The translations under genes and the position numbers were made by a program. DNA of 64,000 nt, from contig NZ_JAHZIJ010000002.1 in the NCBI RefSeq assembly GCF_019443105.1, positions 248,001-312,000 of the forward strand. The letters are read 5' to 3'. Shown here piece after piece: positions 1-8,309 of this stretch. Within the stretch, counting starts at the first letter, position 1. Every line of letters begins with the position of its first letter. The notes beneath the pieces are model-generated. The model saw only the letters and a list, made by a program, of their open reading frames with translations. It had not been told where the DNA came from and made no database searches. Source of the stretch: Paenibacillus oenotherae (GTDB lineage: Bacteria; Bacillota; Bacilli; Paenibacillales; Paenibacillaceae).

Positions 1-575
1 ATAGGCTTCACATTCAGGATGGAACCGAACAGAGCCGCTGCTTTGCCGATTCGTCCGCCCTTCTGCAAATATTCCAGCGTATTGACCAGGAAATAGATCT
101 GCTTATCCAGGCGAAGCCGCTCGATCTCTGTCAGGATGGCTTCTTTAGACTCCCCTGCCGCAGCCATCTCTGCTGCTTTGATCGCCATTATGCCGAACCC
201 GTAAGAGGCCGTCTTGGAGTCAATAATCGTGACATCGCCCTCTACTTCAAGCATGGAATGGCCAAGTACAGCCGATTGATACGTACCGCTAAACGCAGAG
301 GACAGATGAATCGATATAATCGATGCATCGGGCTCCTCCTTCAAGATATCTTCATAGACCTTCACGAAATCAAGCGGTGATGGCTGCGAAGTAGTAGGAA
401 CGATCGGCGAACTTATCAGCTTCTCATAGAACTGGCTTGGACTGATCTCAACAGCATCCAGATACGCTTCATCCCCGAAGATCACTTTCAACGGCACCAT
501 TTCGATGTCCAGCCGCTGGCGTATTTCCAATGGGATATCCGCCGTACTGTCTGTTACAATTTTCACTTTCCCCAT
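1..575 (-). CDS. DegV-family fatty acid-binding protein (C-terminus outside window)
   Basis: The reading frame begins MGKVKIVTDSTADIP, the standard DegV opening with the TDSTADIP motif, and runs off the left edge after about 191 residues of an expected 280 or so. SSAFSGTYQSA and the VNTLEYLQKGGRIG stretch are typical fatty-acid pocket segments of the family. The ATG at 573-575 is preceded by AGGGGTGG. DegV (FakB) proteins bind a fatty acid and present it to the kinase FakA. The fakA gene lies 11 bp upstream in the same direction, so this is probably a FakB-type partner, although genomes carry several DegV paralogues and the ligand cannot be read from sequence. Confidence 0.9.
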   Translation of the reverse strand, partial: MGKVKIVTDSTADIPLEIRQRLDIEMVPLKVIFGDEAYLDAVEISPSQFYEKLISSPIVPTTSQPSPLDFVKVYEDILKEEPDASIISIHLSSAFSGTYQSAVLGHSMLEVEGDVTIIDSKTASYGFGIMAIKAAEMAAAGESKEAILTEIERLRLDKQIYFLVNTLEYLQKGGRIGKAAALFGSILNVKP

Positions 576-586
576 ATAAGCCACCC

Positions 587-2410
587 CTATTCGACTGCAA
601 AAAGATAAGGATACAATGGTTGTCCGCCCTCATGCACTTCCAATTCTGCATCGGGATACGTCTCGCGAGCCCAATCCGTCAGCGCAGAGGTCTCTTCCTC
701 GCTTGCCTGTTCGCCTGTAAGCACGGTGACAAGCTCGCCCCCATTATCCAGCATGCGTGAGAGAAGTGTCCGGCAAGCTTCCTGCAGGCTGGAAGAAGCG
801 GAGACGATCGATTTCTCCATGATGCCGATGTAGTCGCCTTCACGAATATCGATGCCGTCGATGGATGTATCTCTTACTGCATGTGTTACTTGACCAGACT
901 GTACCGCTTTGGCTGCTTCCGTCATTGCATCCGCATTCGCTTCCGATGATTCCTCATCTCTGAAAGCAAGAACTGCGGCTAGTCCCTGCGGCACTGTCCG
1001 GGTCGGAATGACTGTCACATTGCGCTCGCACAATTCCGCTGCTTGCTGTGCAGCCAATATGATGTTGCTGTTATTAGGCAGCAGATAAATATGCTCCGCC
1101 GGCAATGATTCGATCGCATGGACAAAATTTTCAGTAGACGGGTTCATCGTCTGTCCGCCGGATAAGACAACATCTACGTTGTTCTCGAGGAAAATGGAAG
1201 CAATCCCTTCGCCCATCGCCACTGCAATAATGCCGTACGGTGCCCATTCATGTGCTTGCTGCGCCTTGGCGGAATCGGCCATTGCGCCTGTCAACACTTC
1301 GGTAACAGCAAGTCCCAATGCCGCATCCTCAACACTCGTCGAAGCAGCTTCGGCCATTTCGTCGGCAATTCCCCCATGAACGGTATCTCCTGAGACGATC
1401 TCGCGATGCTGCTCACGCATATTAAGAATATGAATGTCAGTCAGCTCGCCGTACGGGAGGGCATAGTTCAACACATCGCCTGGTTTGCGGGAATGAACAT
1501 GCACTTTAATAATATCATCGTCAACGATGACAAGAATGGAGTCGCCATCTCTGGCTAACATCCCTTTGAACAGCGCCTCATCAAATTTAAGGGCAGATGT
1601 CAGTGCCGATTTGCGGTTGATGAAAAACTCCATATCATATAAAAACTCTATCTCTTCAGTCGAAAGACGGGATTGCGCATGGACCGGGTTATGTACAGCC
1701 GGAGCGATATGAGGCGCACTCGATGGCGCAACCTGCTCAGGCAAAGCCGCTTCAGTCGGCATCCATTCCCCTTTGCCCAATCCGTTCGGATCAGAGATCG
1801 CACGTAGAAATCCTTCGTAAATATATACGAGACCCTGGCCTCCCGAATCCACCACCCCAACCTGCTTGAGCACAGGAAGAAGATCAGGCGTTCGCTGAAG
1901 CGCCTCATTAGCTTTCTCGTGAATTTCACGCATCAATTCAAGCATATCGCTTGTTCGGCGTGAATAACTGACAGCATGCTTGGCAGCTTCCTTGGCAACG
2001 GTCAATATCGTCCCCTCAACCGGCTTCACCACTGCTTTGTATGCCATGTCAACACCGTTCTGCAGTGCTGCGGCAAATTGTAACGTGCCAACCTCTTCGA
2101 GGCTGGCCAGGCTCTTAGCAAACCCGCGAAACAACTGAGACAAAATAACGCCGGAGTTCCCCCGTGCCCCCATGAGCAGTCCTTTAGAAAGCGCTTCCGC
2201 AACTTTCCCTACTGCTTTGGATGGCTTGCTTTGCAACTCTCGAACGCCCGATGTCATCGTTAAGTTCATATTTGTTCCGGTGTCGCCGTCAGGAACCGGG
2301 AACACATTAAGCGAGTTTACGCGTTCCACGTTACGTTGCAAGCATTCCGCTCCTGTCAGCACCATCCCTGCAAGGTCTGATCCGTTAATAAAGCGTTTAC
2401 TCAACGTCAA
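587..2410 (-). CDS. fakA: Fatty acid kinase catalytic subunit FakA (YloV), DhaL domain
   Basis: This 607 aa protein starts with a DhaL/Dak2 kinase domain (about residues 1-200) carrying PVPDGDTGTNM at 38-48 and GARGNSGVILSQ at 81-92, the metal-ATP binding motifs. A middle domain follows, then a C-terminal DegV-like region. The family phosphorylates a fatty acid held by a DegV/FakB protein so that it can enter phospholipid synthesis. Flanking genes are yloU upstream (10 bp) and degV downstream (11 bp), probably one operon. The start is a TTG; a second TTG two codons later (2404) sits at better distance from the AGGAAGGGG ribosome site and may be the true start. Confidence 0.92.
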   Translation of the reverse strand: MTLSKRFINGSDLAGMVLTGAECLQRNVERVNSLNVFPVPDGDTGTNMNLTMTSGVRELQSKPSKAVGKVAEALSKGLLMGARGNSGVILSQLFRGFAKSLASLEEVGTLQFAAALQNGVDMAYKAVVKPVEGTILTVAKEAAKHAVSYSRRTSDMLELMREIHEKANEALQRTPDLLPVLKQVGVVDSGGQGLVYIYEGFLRAISDPNGLGKGEWMPTEAALPEQVAPSSAPHIAPAVHNPVHAQSRLSTEEIEFLYDMEFFINRKSALTSALKFDEALFKGMLARDGDSILVIVDDDIIKVHVHSRKPGDVLNYALPYGELTDIHILNMREQHREIVSGDTVHGGIADEMAEAASTSVEDAALGLAVTEVLTGAMADSAKAQQAHEWAPYGIIAVAMGEGIASIFLENNVDVVLSGGQTMNPSTENFVHAIESLPAEHIYLLPNNSNIILAAQQAAELCERNVTVIPTRTVPQGLAAVLAFRDEESSEANADAMTEAAKAVQSGQVTHAVRDTSIDGIDIREGDYIGIMEKSIVSASSSLQEACRTLLSRMLDNGGELVTVLTGEQASEEETSALTDWARETYPDAELEVHEGGQPLYPYLFAVE

Positions 2411-2419
2411 TTCCCCTTC

Positions 2420-2779
2420 CTAACCAGATACACGCACGCCTTGGACAAAAATATGAACATGGTCGACCTGCAAGCCAACGACTTCATTCAGCACATACTT
2501 CACCTTTGATTGAATATTATGCGCTACTTCTGATATTTTTGTTCCATAGCTTACGATGATGTATAAATCGATGTGCAGTTGATCATTCTCACGGCGAATC
2601 TCTACGCCCCGAGAAAGATTGTCGCGGCCCAGCAGCTCTGCAATTCCATCTTTCAATTGCTTGCGCGAGGCCATCCCGACAAGTCCATAACAATCCAGCG
2701 CCGCTGACCCCGCCAGTACGGAGATGACGTGATCCGAAATGATTACATTTCCAAGTTCCGAGTTAAGCTGCAGAGGCAT
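2420..2779 (-). CDS. yloU: Asp23/Gls24 family protein YloU
   Basis: This is a 119 aa Asp23 (DUF322) protein, with the family pattern GNVIISDHVISVLAG near the N-terminus, GVEIRRENDQLHIDLYIIV in the middle and HVHIFVQGVRV at the end. These small alkaline-shock-type proteins associate with the membrane or envelope; their biochemical role is unclear. I chose the ATG at 2777-2779 because AAGGAG lies 8 bp upstream; an in-frame GTG nine bases earlier has no properly spaced site. It is the first gene of the yloU-fakA-degV run and is divergent from rpmB, as in B. subtilis. A paralogue lies at 53,499-53,876. Confidence 0.9.
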   Translation of the reverse strand: MPLQLNSELGNVIISDHVISVLAGSAALDCYGLVGMASRKQLKDGIAELLGRDNLSRGVEIRRENDQLHIDLYIIVSYGTKISEVAHNIQSKVKYVLNEVVGLQVDHVHIFVQGVRVSG

Positions 2780-2923
2780 GGAAGCCACTCCTTTATGTGA
2801 AATATTATGGACTAATCAACATTGTACTATAAATGTCGGCGATATAGAAGCCTAGTCATGCTCAATCGACGAATTTCTGCTTTTTCCTCCATCACAGGCA
2901 TTATAAAACGGTCATGCAGAAGC

Positions 2924-2952
2924 TTGATGGAACGGATAAGTTGTGCTATTAT
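2924..2952 (+). promoter_or_regulatory. SigmaA promoter of rpmB
   Basis: TTGATG at 2924-2929 and TATTAT at 2947-2952 are separated by 17 bp, and the -10 is preceded by TGC, giving an extended -10. Transcription would begin near 2959, leaving a leader of about 180 nt before rpmB. Confidence 0.7.
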
Positions 2953-2958
2953 ATTCAA

Positions 2959-3141
2959 GTATGTTTATTGCAATGGGGTTTCCCTTGCTTCCTAAGCGAG
3001 TTTATCTCGCATGAAGATTATACATTACAGTTATTATGTAGAGCTTCGCGAAAAACTAAGCGCATGCTTTCGAAGTAGTTTTTCACTTCCATGACAGCTA
3101 CTCATGAAGCTTCGCGATAAATTTTAAAGGAGGTGTATTCC
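2959..3141 (+). promoter_or_regulatory. Structured 5' leader of rpmB
   Basis: This stretch of about 180 nt has no gene. It contains a perfect 9-bp inverted repeat, GAAAAACTA (3050-3058) with TAGTTTTTC (3076-3084). The sequence AGCTTCGCGA occurs twice in direct orientation, at 3042-3051 and 3108-3117, the second copy just before the ribosome site AAAGGAGG. Long structured leaders often mediate autoregulation of ribosomal protein genes; whether this one does is inference, and I do not recognise it as a named leader family. Confidence 0.45.
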
Positions 3142-3330
3142 ATGTCTCGCAAATGCTTCCTTACTGGCAAAGGCCCAGGAAAAGGTAACCACGTTTCTCA
3201 CGCAAACAATAAAAACCGCCGCACTTGGGGCGTAAACGTTCAAAAAGTTCGCATCCTGGTGGACGGCAAACCAAAACGCGTTTATGTTAGCACTCGTGCT
3301 CTTAAAGCAGGTAAAGTAACTCGTGTATAA
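3142..3330 (+). CDS. rpmB: 50S ribosomal protein L28
   Basis: This 62 aa basic protein begins [24 protein letters not shown], matching bacterial L28. L28 sits near the E-site face of the 50S subunit. I chose the ATG at 3142 because AAAGGAGG lies 8 bp upstream; an ATG three codons earlier falls within spacing that is too tight. The gene is the only plus-strand gene in the first 22 kb and is divergent from yloU, as in B. subtilis. It has its own promoter and a strong terminator. CxxC zinc-binding pairs found in some L28 forms are absent; only one cysteine is present, so this is the zinc-free type. Confidence 0.95.
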   Translation: MSRKCFLTGKGPGKGNHVSHANNKNRRTWGVNVQKVRILVDGKPKRVYVSTRALKAGKVTRV

Positions 3331-3351
3331 TGACTTTTCGTCATAGAGAAG

Positions 3352-3380
3352 AAGCACCCGATTTTCAGGTGCTTTTTTTT
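3352..3380 (+). terminator. Intrinsic terminator of rpmB
   Basis: AAGCACC (3352-3358) pairs with GGTGCTT (3368-3374) and is followed by a run of T. It lies 21 bp after the rpmB stop codon. On the other strand the hairpin is followed by a mixed TTCTTC tract, so it may also act weakly on spoVM transcripts. Confidence 0.9.
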
Positions 3381-3491
3381 GTGCTTAATTGCGCATGATC
3401 GAGGCACCGCAAACAGCCGCCCGCGGCCCGGTCGGCTGCTTTCGCTGGGGTTGCTTTCTAACGAGCACAATCGGCAGATTGTCTTCAAGCG

Positions 3492-3572
3492 TTAGTTTTT
3501 TTGGAACGTGTTCAATATTGCTTTGACAAACCCGCCCAAAAACTTTGGCAGCTTGATTGTATAAAACTTCAT
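3492..3572 (-). CDS. spoVM: Stage V sporulation protein M
   Basis: This is a 26-residue peptide reading MKFYTIKLPKFLGGFVKAI and then LNTFQKN, nearly identical to B. subtilis SpoVM. SpoVM is an amphipathic helix made in the mother cell that recognises the positively curved forespore membrane and anchors SpoIVA, starting coat assembly. The conserved Pro9 that bends the N-terminal part is present. The ATG at 3570-3572 is preceded by AGGAGGGG. It stands alone between rpe and rpmB; the thiN gene that sits between rpe and spoVM in B. subtilis is missing here. A mother-cell (SigE) promoter is expected but I could not place one confidently. Confidence 0.96.
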   Translation of the reverse strand: MKFYTIKLPKFLGGFVKAILNTFQKN

Positions 3573-3756
3573 GCTCCACCCCTCCTCAAACTTATAAGGA
3601 AACCTCATTGTCAACATTCTCGAACAATCATGACGCCTTTTCCATAATGCTGCGCACAAGAAGAAACGGCCCATGCCGTCAAAGCTGCAGCGAAGCACTG
3701 ACTTCTCGCCATTGAATATCAGAATAGCATAGAAGAAAATTTATACATTCCGATAC

Positions 3757-3791
3757 AAAAAAAGGCTACAAGAACATTCGTTCATGTAACC
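3757..3791 (-). terminator. Intrinsic terminator downstream of rpe
   Basis: On the minus strand GGTTACATGAAC pairs with GTTCTTGTAGCC (one mismatch, one wobble) around a GAAT loop and is followed by seven T. It lies about 55 bp after the rpe stop and would end the long prpC-prkC-rsgA-rpe transcript, leaving spoVM separate. Confidence 0.8.
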
Positions 3792-3846
3792 ATACTATGC
3801 GGTATTGGATTGTCCTATTCCATCGTGCTGACAGCAGCCTATAAGA

Positions 3847-4491
3847 CTACCTGAGAGAGGCGATTGCAGCTCTGCGATCCTGCTCCGTAAATACGGCACT
3901 GCCTGCCACTAATACGTTTGCTCCAGCCTCACGGACGAGTGGCGCAGTCACAGCGTTAATGCCGCCATCGACCTGAATATTCATGCCGTTCAATCCACGC
4001 GTATCCAGCATCGCTCGAAGCGCTTTAAGCTTAGCCAGAGACTGAGTAATAAACTTCTGGCCGCCAAAGCCCGGGTTTACCGTCATAAGCAATACCATAT
4101 CAAGCTCGTCCACAATACAGTCCAGCGCAGACAGCGGCGTGGACGGATTGAGCGCAACGCCAGCGGGTAAACCGGCTTCTTTAATCATTCCAACAACTCT
4201 GTGCAGGTGCGGGCATGTCTCCGCGTGAACCGTAATGCGATCCGCTCCGGCTTCTACGAATGCCGGAATAAGGTTCTCCGGGCGTTCGATCATCAGGTGC
4301 ACGTCAAAGGTCAGCTTCGTATAAGGACGGATGGCACCTACGACGAGGGGACCAAAGGTTAAGTTCGGTACATAATGCCCGTCCATTACGTCAATATGAA
4401 TCCAATCGGCTCCCGCCTGATCTACGTCTTTAACATCTTCTCCAAGTGCTGCAAAGTTTGCAGACAATATGGATGGGGCGATGATCGTCAT
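3847..4491 (-). CDS. rpe: Ribulose-phosphate 3-epimerase
   Basis: This 214 aa TIM-barrel enzyme interconverts ribulose 5-phosphate and xylulose 5-phosphate in the pentose phosphate pathway. Diagnostic motifs are [15 protein letters not shown] at the start, [12 protein letters not shown] (metal-binding His and catalytic Asp, residues 32-43), [18 protein letters not shown] and the QVDGGIN phosphate/catalytic Asp segment near 170. Length matches the family. The gene follows rsgA with one base between the two reading frames, so the two are cotranscribed and probably translationally coupled. Confidence 0.96.
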   Translation of the reverse strand: MTIIAPSILSANFAALGEDVKDVDQAGADWIHIDVMDGHYVPNLTFGPLVVGAIRPYTKLTFDVHLMIERPENLIPAFVEAGADRITVHAETCPHLHRVVGMIKEAGLPAGVALNPSTPLSALDCIVDELDMVLLMTVNPGFGGQKFITQSLAKLKALRAMLDTRGLNGMNIQVDGGINAVTAPLVREAGANVLVAGSAVFTEQDRRAAIASLR

Positions 4492-4492
4492 G

Positions 4493-5461
4493 TTAGTACC
4501 TCCGCTTTTTGTCTTTCATTTCTGCCATGAACTGCGAGTAATGCTCATATCGGCTTGATGCAATTATGCCGTCCTCCAGCGCATCCAGCACCGCGCACTC
4601 CGGCTCATGCATGTGCGTGCATCCGCGGAACTTGCAGTTAGACGACAGCTCGCGCATTTCCCGAAAACAGCTTCCCAGCTCCTCGATCCCGAGCTCAGTG
4701 AAATCAAGCTGGCTAAAGCCTGGCGTATCTGCCACATAACCGCCGCCGATATTAATCAGCTCCACATGCCTGGTCGTATGCTTGCCTCTTCCGAGCTTAT
4801 TGCTGATTGCATTTGTTTCCAGCGAAAGCCCCGGCACGAGCGCATTAAGAAGCGATGACTTGCCCACACCCGACTGGCCGGCAAACACCGAGAGATGCCC
4901 TTGAAGACGTTCCAGCAGCGTCCCTGTACCAGCGCCTTGACGGGAACTTGTTGTCATCACTTCATATCCGATCGGCTCGTAAATCCGTTTTACTTCCTGC
5001 ATCATATGCTGCGCCTCTTCTGTATCCGCGCCTTCATGGGCAAGATCCTGCTTGCTCAGACAAAGCAAAGCTTGTATGCCGGCATGCTCGATATGTACGA
5101 GAAATTTATCCAGCAGGGATAGATTAAGCGAGGGCTCCGTAATGGAGAATACAAGAACGGCAAGGTCGATATTCGCCACTTGCGGTCGAATGAGCTCCGA
5201 GGTGCGAGGCAGAATAGCATTAACAGTTCCTTCGCCATTCTCAGTCGCCCCATACTCCACCAAATCGCCGACAAGAGGCGATTCGCCCCGTTTCTTGAAT
5301 ATTCCCCGTCCTCTGCACTGAATAGGTGCCGAATCTTTATCGGCCCCTTCAGGCAGCACATAATAATAACCGCTCAAAGCTTTAACGATTCTTCCAACCT
5401 GGTTATTGCTGCTATTGCTGCTATTGCTGTTGCTGCTGTTCTTGCGGGATTGTACCGTCAT
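4493..5461 (-). CDS. rsgA: Small ribosomal subunit biogenesis GTPase RsgA (YloQ)
   Basis: This 322 aa circularly permuted GTPase checks maturation of the 30S subunit. It has an N-terminal OB fold, the G4 equivalent LSKQDL, the P-loop GQSGVGKSS, the G3 motif DTPGFSQ and a C-terminal zinc knuckle [15 protein letters not shown] chose the ATG at 5461 because GAGGAG lies 10 bp upstream; an ATG at 5512 extends the frame into prkC without a ribosome site. The chosen start overlaps the 3' end of prkC by 41 bp. Residues 8-20 are a run of Asn and Ser that comes from the same CAG/CAA-type repeat encoding the terminal Gln run of PrkC. Confidence 0.94.
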   Translation of the reverse strand: MTVQSRKNSSNSNSSNSSNNQVGRIVKALSGYYYVLPEGADKDSAPIQCRGRGIFKKRGESPLVGDLVEYGATENGEGTVNAILPRTSELIRPQVANIDLAVLVFSITEPSLNLSLLDKFLVHIEHAGIQALLCLSKQDLAHEGADTEEAQHMMQEVKRIYEPIGYEVMTTSSRQGAGTGTLLERLQGHLSVFAGQSGVGKSSLLNALVPGLSLETNAISNKLGRGKHTTRHVELINIGGGYVADTPGFSQLDFTELGIEELGSCFREMRELSSNCKFRGCTHMHEPECAVLDALEDGIIASSRYEHYSQFMAEMKDKKRRY

Positions 5462-7541
5462 CTGTTTCAATCTCCTCGGTCTGAGCCGGCTCAGTGACCG
5501 GTTGCTCTTCACCTGGAACTGTCTCCGGCATGGAATTATCGCCGGATTTCACTTCGTCATACGTTTTCGTAAAAGTATCGACCAGCTGATTGTCCCGATA
5601 AATCGTTACCATCGCTTCTGTATTTGGCGAAAGCACGACTTTCACGGAGAATGTCTGCGTATCTTTAATTTTGCGCTTGCCCCACTCCACATTTTCTTGA
5701 CGGGCATCGCTGTAGACAATTCGAATCTCACTCGTTTTGTCCGCCTGGGCAGGCGAGATCATAATATTGTACGTATATTCGAGTGCGTCCTTAGGCAAGC
5801 CGGAACTGATCGTTAATGTGATCTCTGCGCCTTCGGACACGGGATCGCCTTCCTCATATGGATGCTGAGCGAGCACCTCGCCCTCAGGCTTGTAGCTCTC
5901 TTCACGAACGATGTTATCGTCGTTGATTTTCAGCCCCTTCGACTTCAGCAGCTTGATGGCGTCCTTCTCAGACAATCCAACTACCTTAGGCATCGGGAAG
6001 GTTTCTTTGCCCTTGCTTACTGTAAAGGTGAAAGTCGCTGTTTTGGGATCGAAGGAGTCGCCCGCTAACGGCGTCTGCTTGATAATGATTCCCGGCGCTT
6101 CATCGCTATACACCTCATCCTTAACAATCTGATGATCATCAGATACGCCCAGACTCATTAGCTCATCATAAACCTCATTGAAGACACGCCCGGTATAGTC
6201 GGAGACCTTCTCCAGCTTCGGCCCCGAGCTGACAAACAGCTTGACGAATGCGCCAACTTTAACTCTCTGGTTAGCTATCGATTGATCATAGACGATATCC
6301 TTCTCGATCCCTTCCTTCTCCATATAGACCGAAGGATCCTCTACCTTCAAGCCCGCCGCTTCCAGCTTGGCCCGCGCATCGGATTCCGTCATATTGACGA
6401 CATAAGGGACATCCACCTCTTCTTCGTCAAACCATCCCAGCACCGTTCTCGCTCCCCAGAAAACAAGAGCAATAATAATCAGTGTAGAAGCAACCGTTAT
6501 AACAGGCTTCACCCATTTGCGCTTGCGCGAATCATCAAGTCCGCTGGAATCCCAGCGTTCCTCCTGTTCCGGCGGCAGTGCAGCTGCCTTGTCATTGCGT
6601 CCTCCGGCTACGGGCGCAGCTGCCAGCGTATCCATAATACTGCCGCGGATTGCCGGCATGATGCGTGTTTCGTCCAAATCTGATGTGTCGTTGTTGAAAG
6701 TGATCTTAGGTTCATTCAAACGTTCAGGCTGCAGGCAGGTTTCCAAATCCTGCAGCATCTCGCTTGCTGAACGATAGCGTTCATTCTGATTCTTCCGCAT
6801 CGCCTTGAGAATAACATTCTCGACGCTCTGGGGTATGTAAGAATTAACGATACGCGGCTCCTCGAACGTCTCTTGCAAATGCTTGAGCGCGACACTTATC
6901 GGGCTCTCGCCGAGAAACGGCAGCTGCCCGGTCAGCATCTGATACAGCACAATACCTAATGAGTATAAGTCCGACTTCTCTCCGGTGCTGATTCCTTTGG
7001 CATGCTCGGGCGAGAAATAATGAACGGAACCAAGAACAGAGCCCGTCTGCGTGATCGTAGAAGAAGTTACCGCTCTCGCAATACCGAAATCAGTCACTTT
7101 AACCCGGCCGTTCTTCCCGATAAGTATGTTATGCGGTTTAATATCGCGATGAATGATTTGATTATGATGAGCGTGCTCCAGCGCATCACAGATCTGCACG
7201 GCAATACGAACCGCTTCTTCAGTCTGCAGTGGCGCACGCTGCTGAATGATCTCGTTCAGATTGTTGCCCTCGACATACTCCATCACGATGTAGTGCGTCT
7301 CATCTTCTTGTCCGACATCATAGATGCTGACCACATTGGGATGTGATAATGCCGCTGCCGATTGTGCCTCCCGGCGGAAGCGGCGAATAAACTCCTCGTC
7401 ATGGACAAATTGCTGCCTAAGCACCTTAACAGCGACCTTGCGATTCAAAAGAACATCATGCGCCTTGTATACAAGCGCCATACCGCCGCCGCCGACACGG
7501 GCCATAATCTCATAACGCCCGGCTAATTCATGTCCTATCAT
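5421..7541 (-). CDS. prkC: Serine/threonine protein kinase PrkC with PASTA domains
   Basis: This 706 aa membrane kinase has an N-terminal Hanks kinase domain (about 8-270) with the glycine loop GGGGMALVYKA, Lys in VAVKVL, HRDIKPHN and DFGIARA. One membrane helix follows near 345-370. Three extracellular PASTA repeats come next (about 375-580), then an Ig-like module and an acidic tail ending in glutamines. The family senses muropeptides and controls growth, stationary phase and spore revival. The ATG at 7541 has AGGAG at 8 bp; a GTG at 7550 overlaps the prpC stop and is the alternative. PrpC, the opposing phosphatase, is immediately upstream. Confidence 0.95.
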   Translation of the reverse strand: MIGHELAGRYEIMARVGGGGMALVYKAHDVLLNRKVAVKVLRQQFVHDEEFIRRFRREAQSAAALSHPNVVSIYDVGQEDETHYIVMEYVEGNNLNEIIQQRAPLQTEEAVRIAVQICDALEHAHHNQIIHRDIKPHNILIGKNGRVKVTDFGIARAVTSSTITQTGSVLGSVHYFSPEHAKGISTGEKSDLYSLGIVLYQMLTGQLPFLGESPISVALKHLQETFEEPRIVNSYIPQSVENVILKAMRKNQNERYRSASEMLQDLETCLQPERLNEPKITFNNDTSDLDETRIMPAIRGSIMDTLAAAPVAGGRNDKAAALPPEQEERWDSSGLDDSRKRKWVKPVITVASTLIIIALVFWGARTVLGWFDEEEVDVPYVVNMTESDARAKLEAAGLKVEDPSVYMEKEGIEKDIVYDQSIANQRVKVGAFVKLFVSSGPKLEKVSDYTGRVFNEVYDELMSLGVSDDHQIVKDEVYSDEAPGIIIKQTPLAGDSFDPKTATFTFTVSKGKETFPMPKVVGLSEKDAIKLLKSKGLKINDDNIVREESYKPEGEVLAQHPYEEGDPVSEGAEITLTISSGLPKDALEYTYNIMISPAQADKTSEIRIVYSDARQENVEWGKRKIKDTQTFSVKVVLSPNTEAMVTIYRDNQLVDTFTKTYDEVKSGDNSMPETVPGEEQPVTEPAQTEEIETDDGTIPQEQQQQQ

Positions 7542-7546
7542 GTCGT

Positions 7547-8302
7547 TCACTCCTCTTGCTCTGTGTCGTCGGCATGATGCAGCAGAACGACGGTTATATT
7601 ATCGTCCCCACCGGCTTGAAGCGCCAAACTTACGAGCCTGTCCGCTTTGGCGTCCAGATCCAGCTCGTCCTCCTGAAGCGTCTGGCTTATTTGCTCCTCG
7701 CTGACCATAGTTGTCAAGCCATCGCTGCAGAGCAGGAGCAGATCATCCGGCGCCCATGGAATGCCTCTGACATCCACCTCTACCAGCTCATCCGTGCCCA
7801 GCGCTCTGGTGAGCACATTGCGCCGCGGATGGTTCACCGCTTCTTCAGCTGTAATCTGACCTGACTTCACCAACTCATTGACCAAAGTATGATCCTCTGT
7901 CAATTGGGACAATACCCCGTCTCTCCATTTGTACGCTCGACTATCGCCAATATGACCAATAACGCCATTCTCGGCTTGCAGCAGCGCTGCAACAACTGTA
8001 GTTCCCATATTATGATATTGCTTATTGCGCGAAGCCATGTCATAGACCGCTTCGTTAGCTTGCAGAATTGCTTGACGAATAAGAATCTTGCGTTCGTCCA
8101 GCGTCAGCGTCGATGGCGTTCCCTGCAGCGCTTCCCGAAACGTATCTACAGCAAGCTGGCTTGCCACATCGCCGGCTTGATGGCCTCCCATCCCGTCGGC
8201 GACGATAGCAACAACCAGATCTGTATCGGTCTGTTCTGTCCAGGCGCGATCCTCATTGACAAGCCGGATCCGCCCGATATCGCTTCGATAAGCCATTTTC
8301 AT
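7547..8302 (-). CDS. prpC: PP2C-type protein phosphatase PrpC
   Basis: This 251 aa PPM/PP2C phosphatase dephosphorylates PrkC and its targets. Metal-binding motifs are visible: RLVNEDRAW, VADGMGGHQAGDVAS, GHIGDSRAY, LTEDHTLV, LLLCSDGLT and GGDDNITVVLL near the end. I placed the start at the ATG at 8302 (MKMAYRSDIG), matching the 254 aa B. subtilis protein; the open frame continues more than 100 codons upstream but only as an antisense-frame extension through rlmN. It begins 8 bp after the rlmN stop and ends just before prkC. Confidence 0.95.
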   Translation of the reverse strand: MKMAYRSDIGRIRLVNEDRAWTEQTDTDLVVAIVADGMGGHQAGDVASQLAVDTFREALQGTPSTLTLDERKILIRQAILQANEAVYDMASRNKQYHNMGTTVVAALLQAENGVIGHIGDSRAYKWRDGVLSQLTEDHTLVNELVKSGQITAEEAVNHPRRNVLTRALGTDELVEVDVRGIPWAPDDLLLLCSDGLTTMVSEEQISQTLQEDELDLDAKADRLVSLALQAGGDDNITVVLLHHADDTEQEE

Positions 8303-8309
8303 TATCAGA

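Noticed and set aside
3411-3445. Terminator for spoVM
   Set aside because: CAGCCG and CGGCTG could pair with a large loop, but the T tract is only TTTG, so it is too weak to list.
3573-3700. SigE promoter for spoVM
   Set aside because: Sporulation control is expected, but no pair of sequences with both correct hexamers and spacing could be found.
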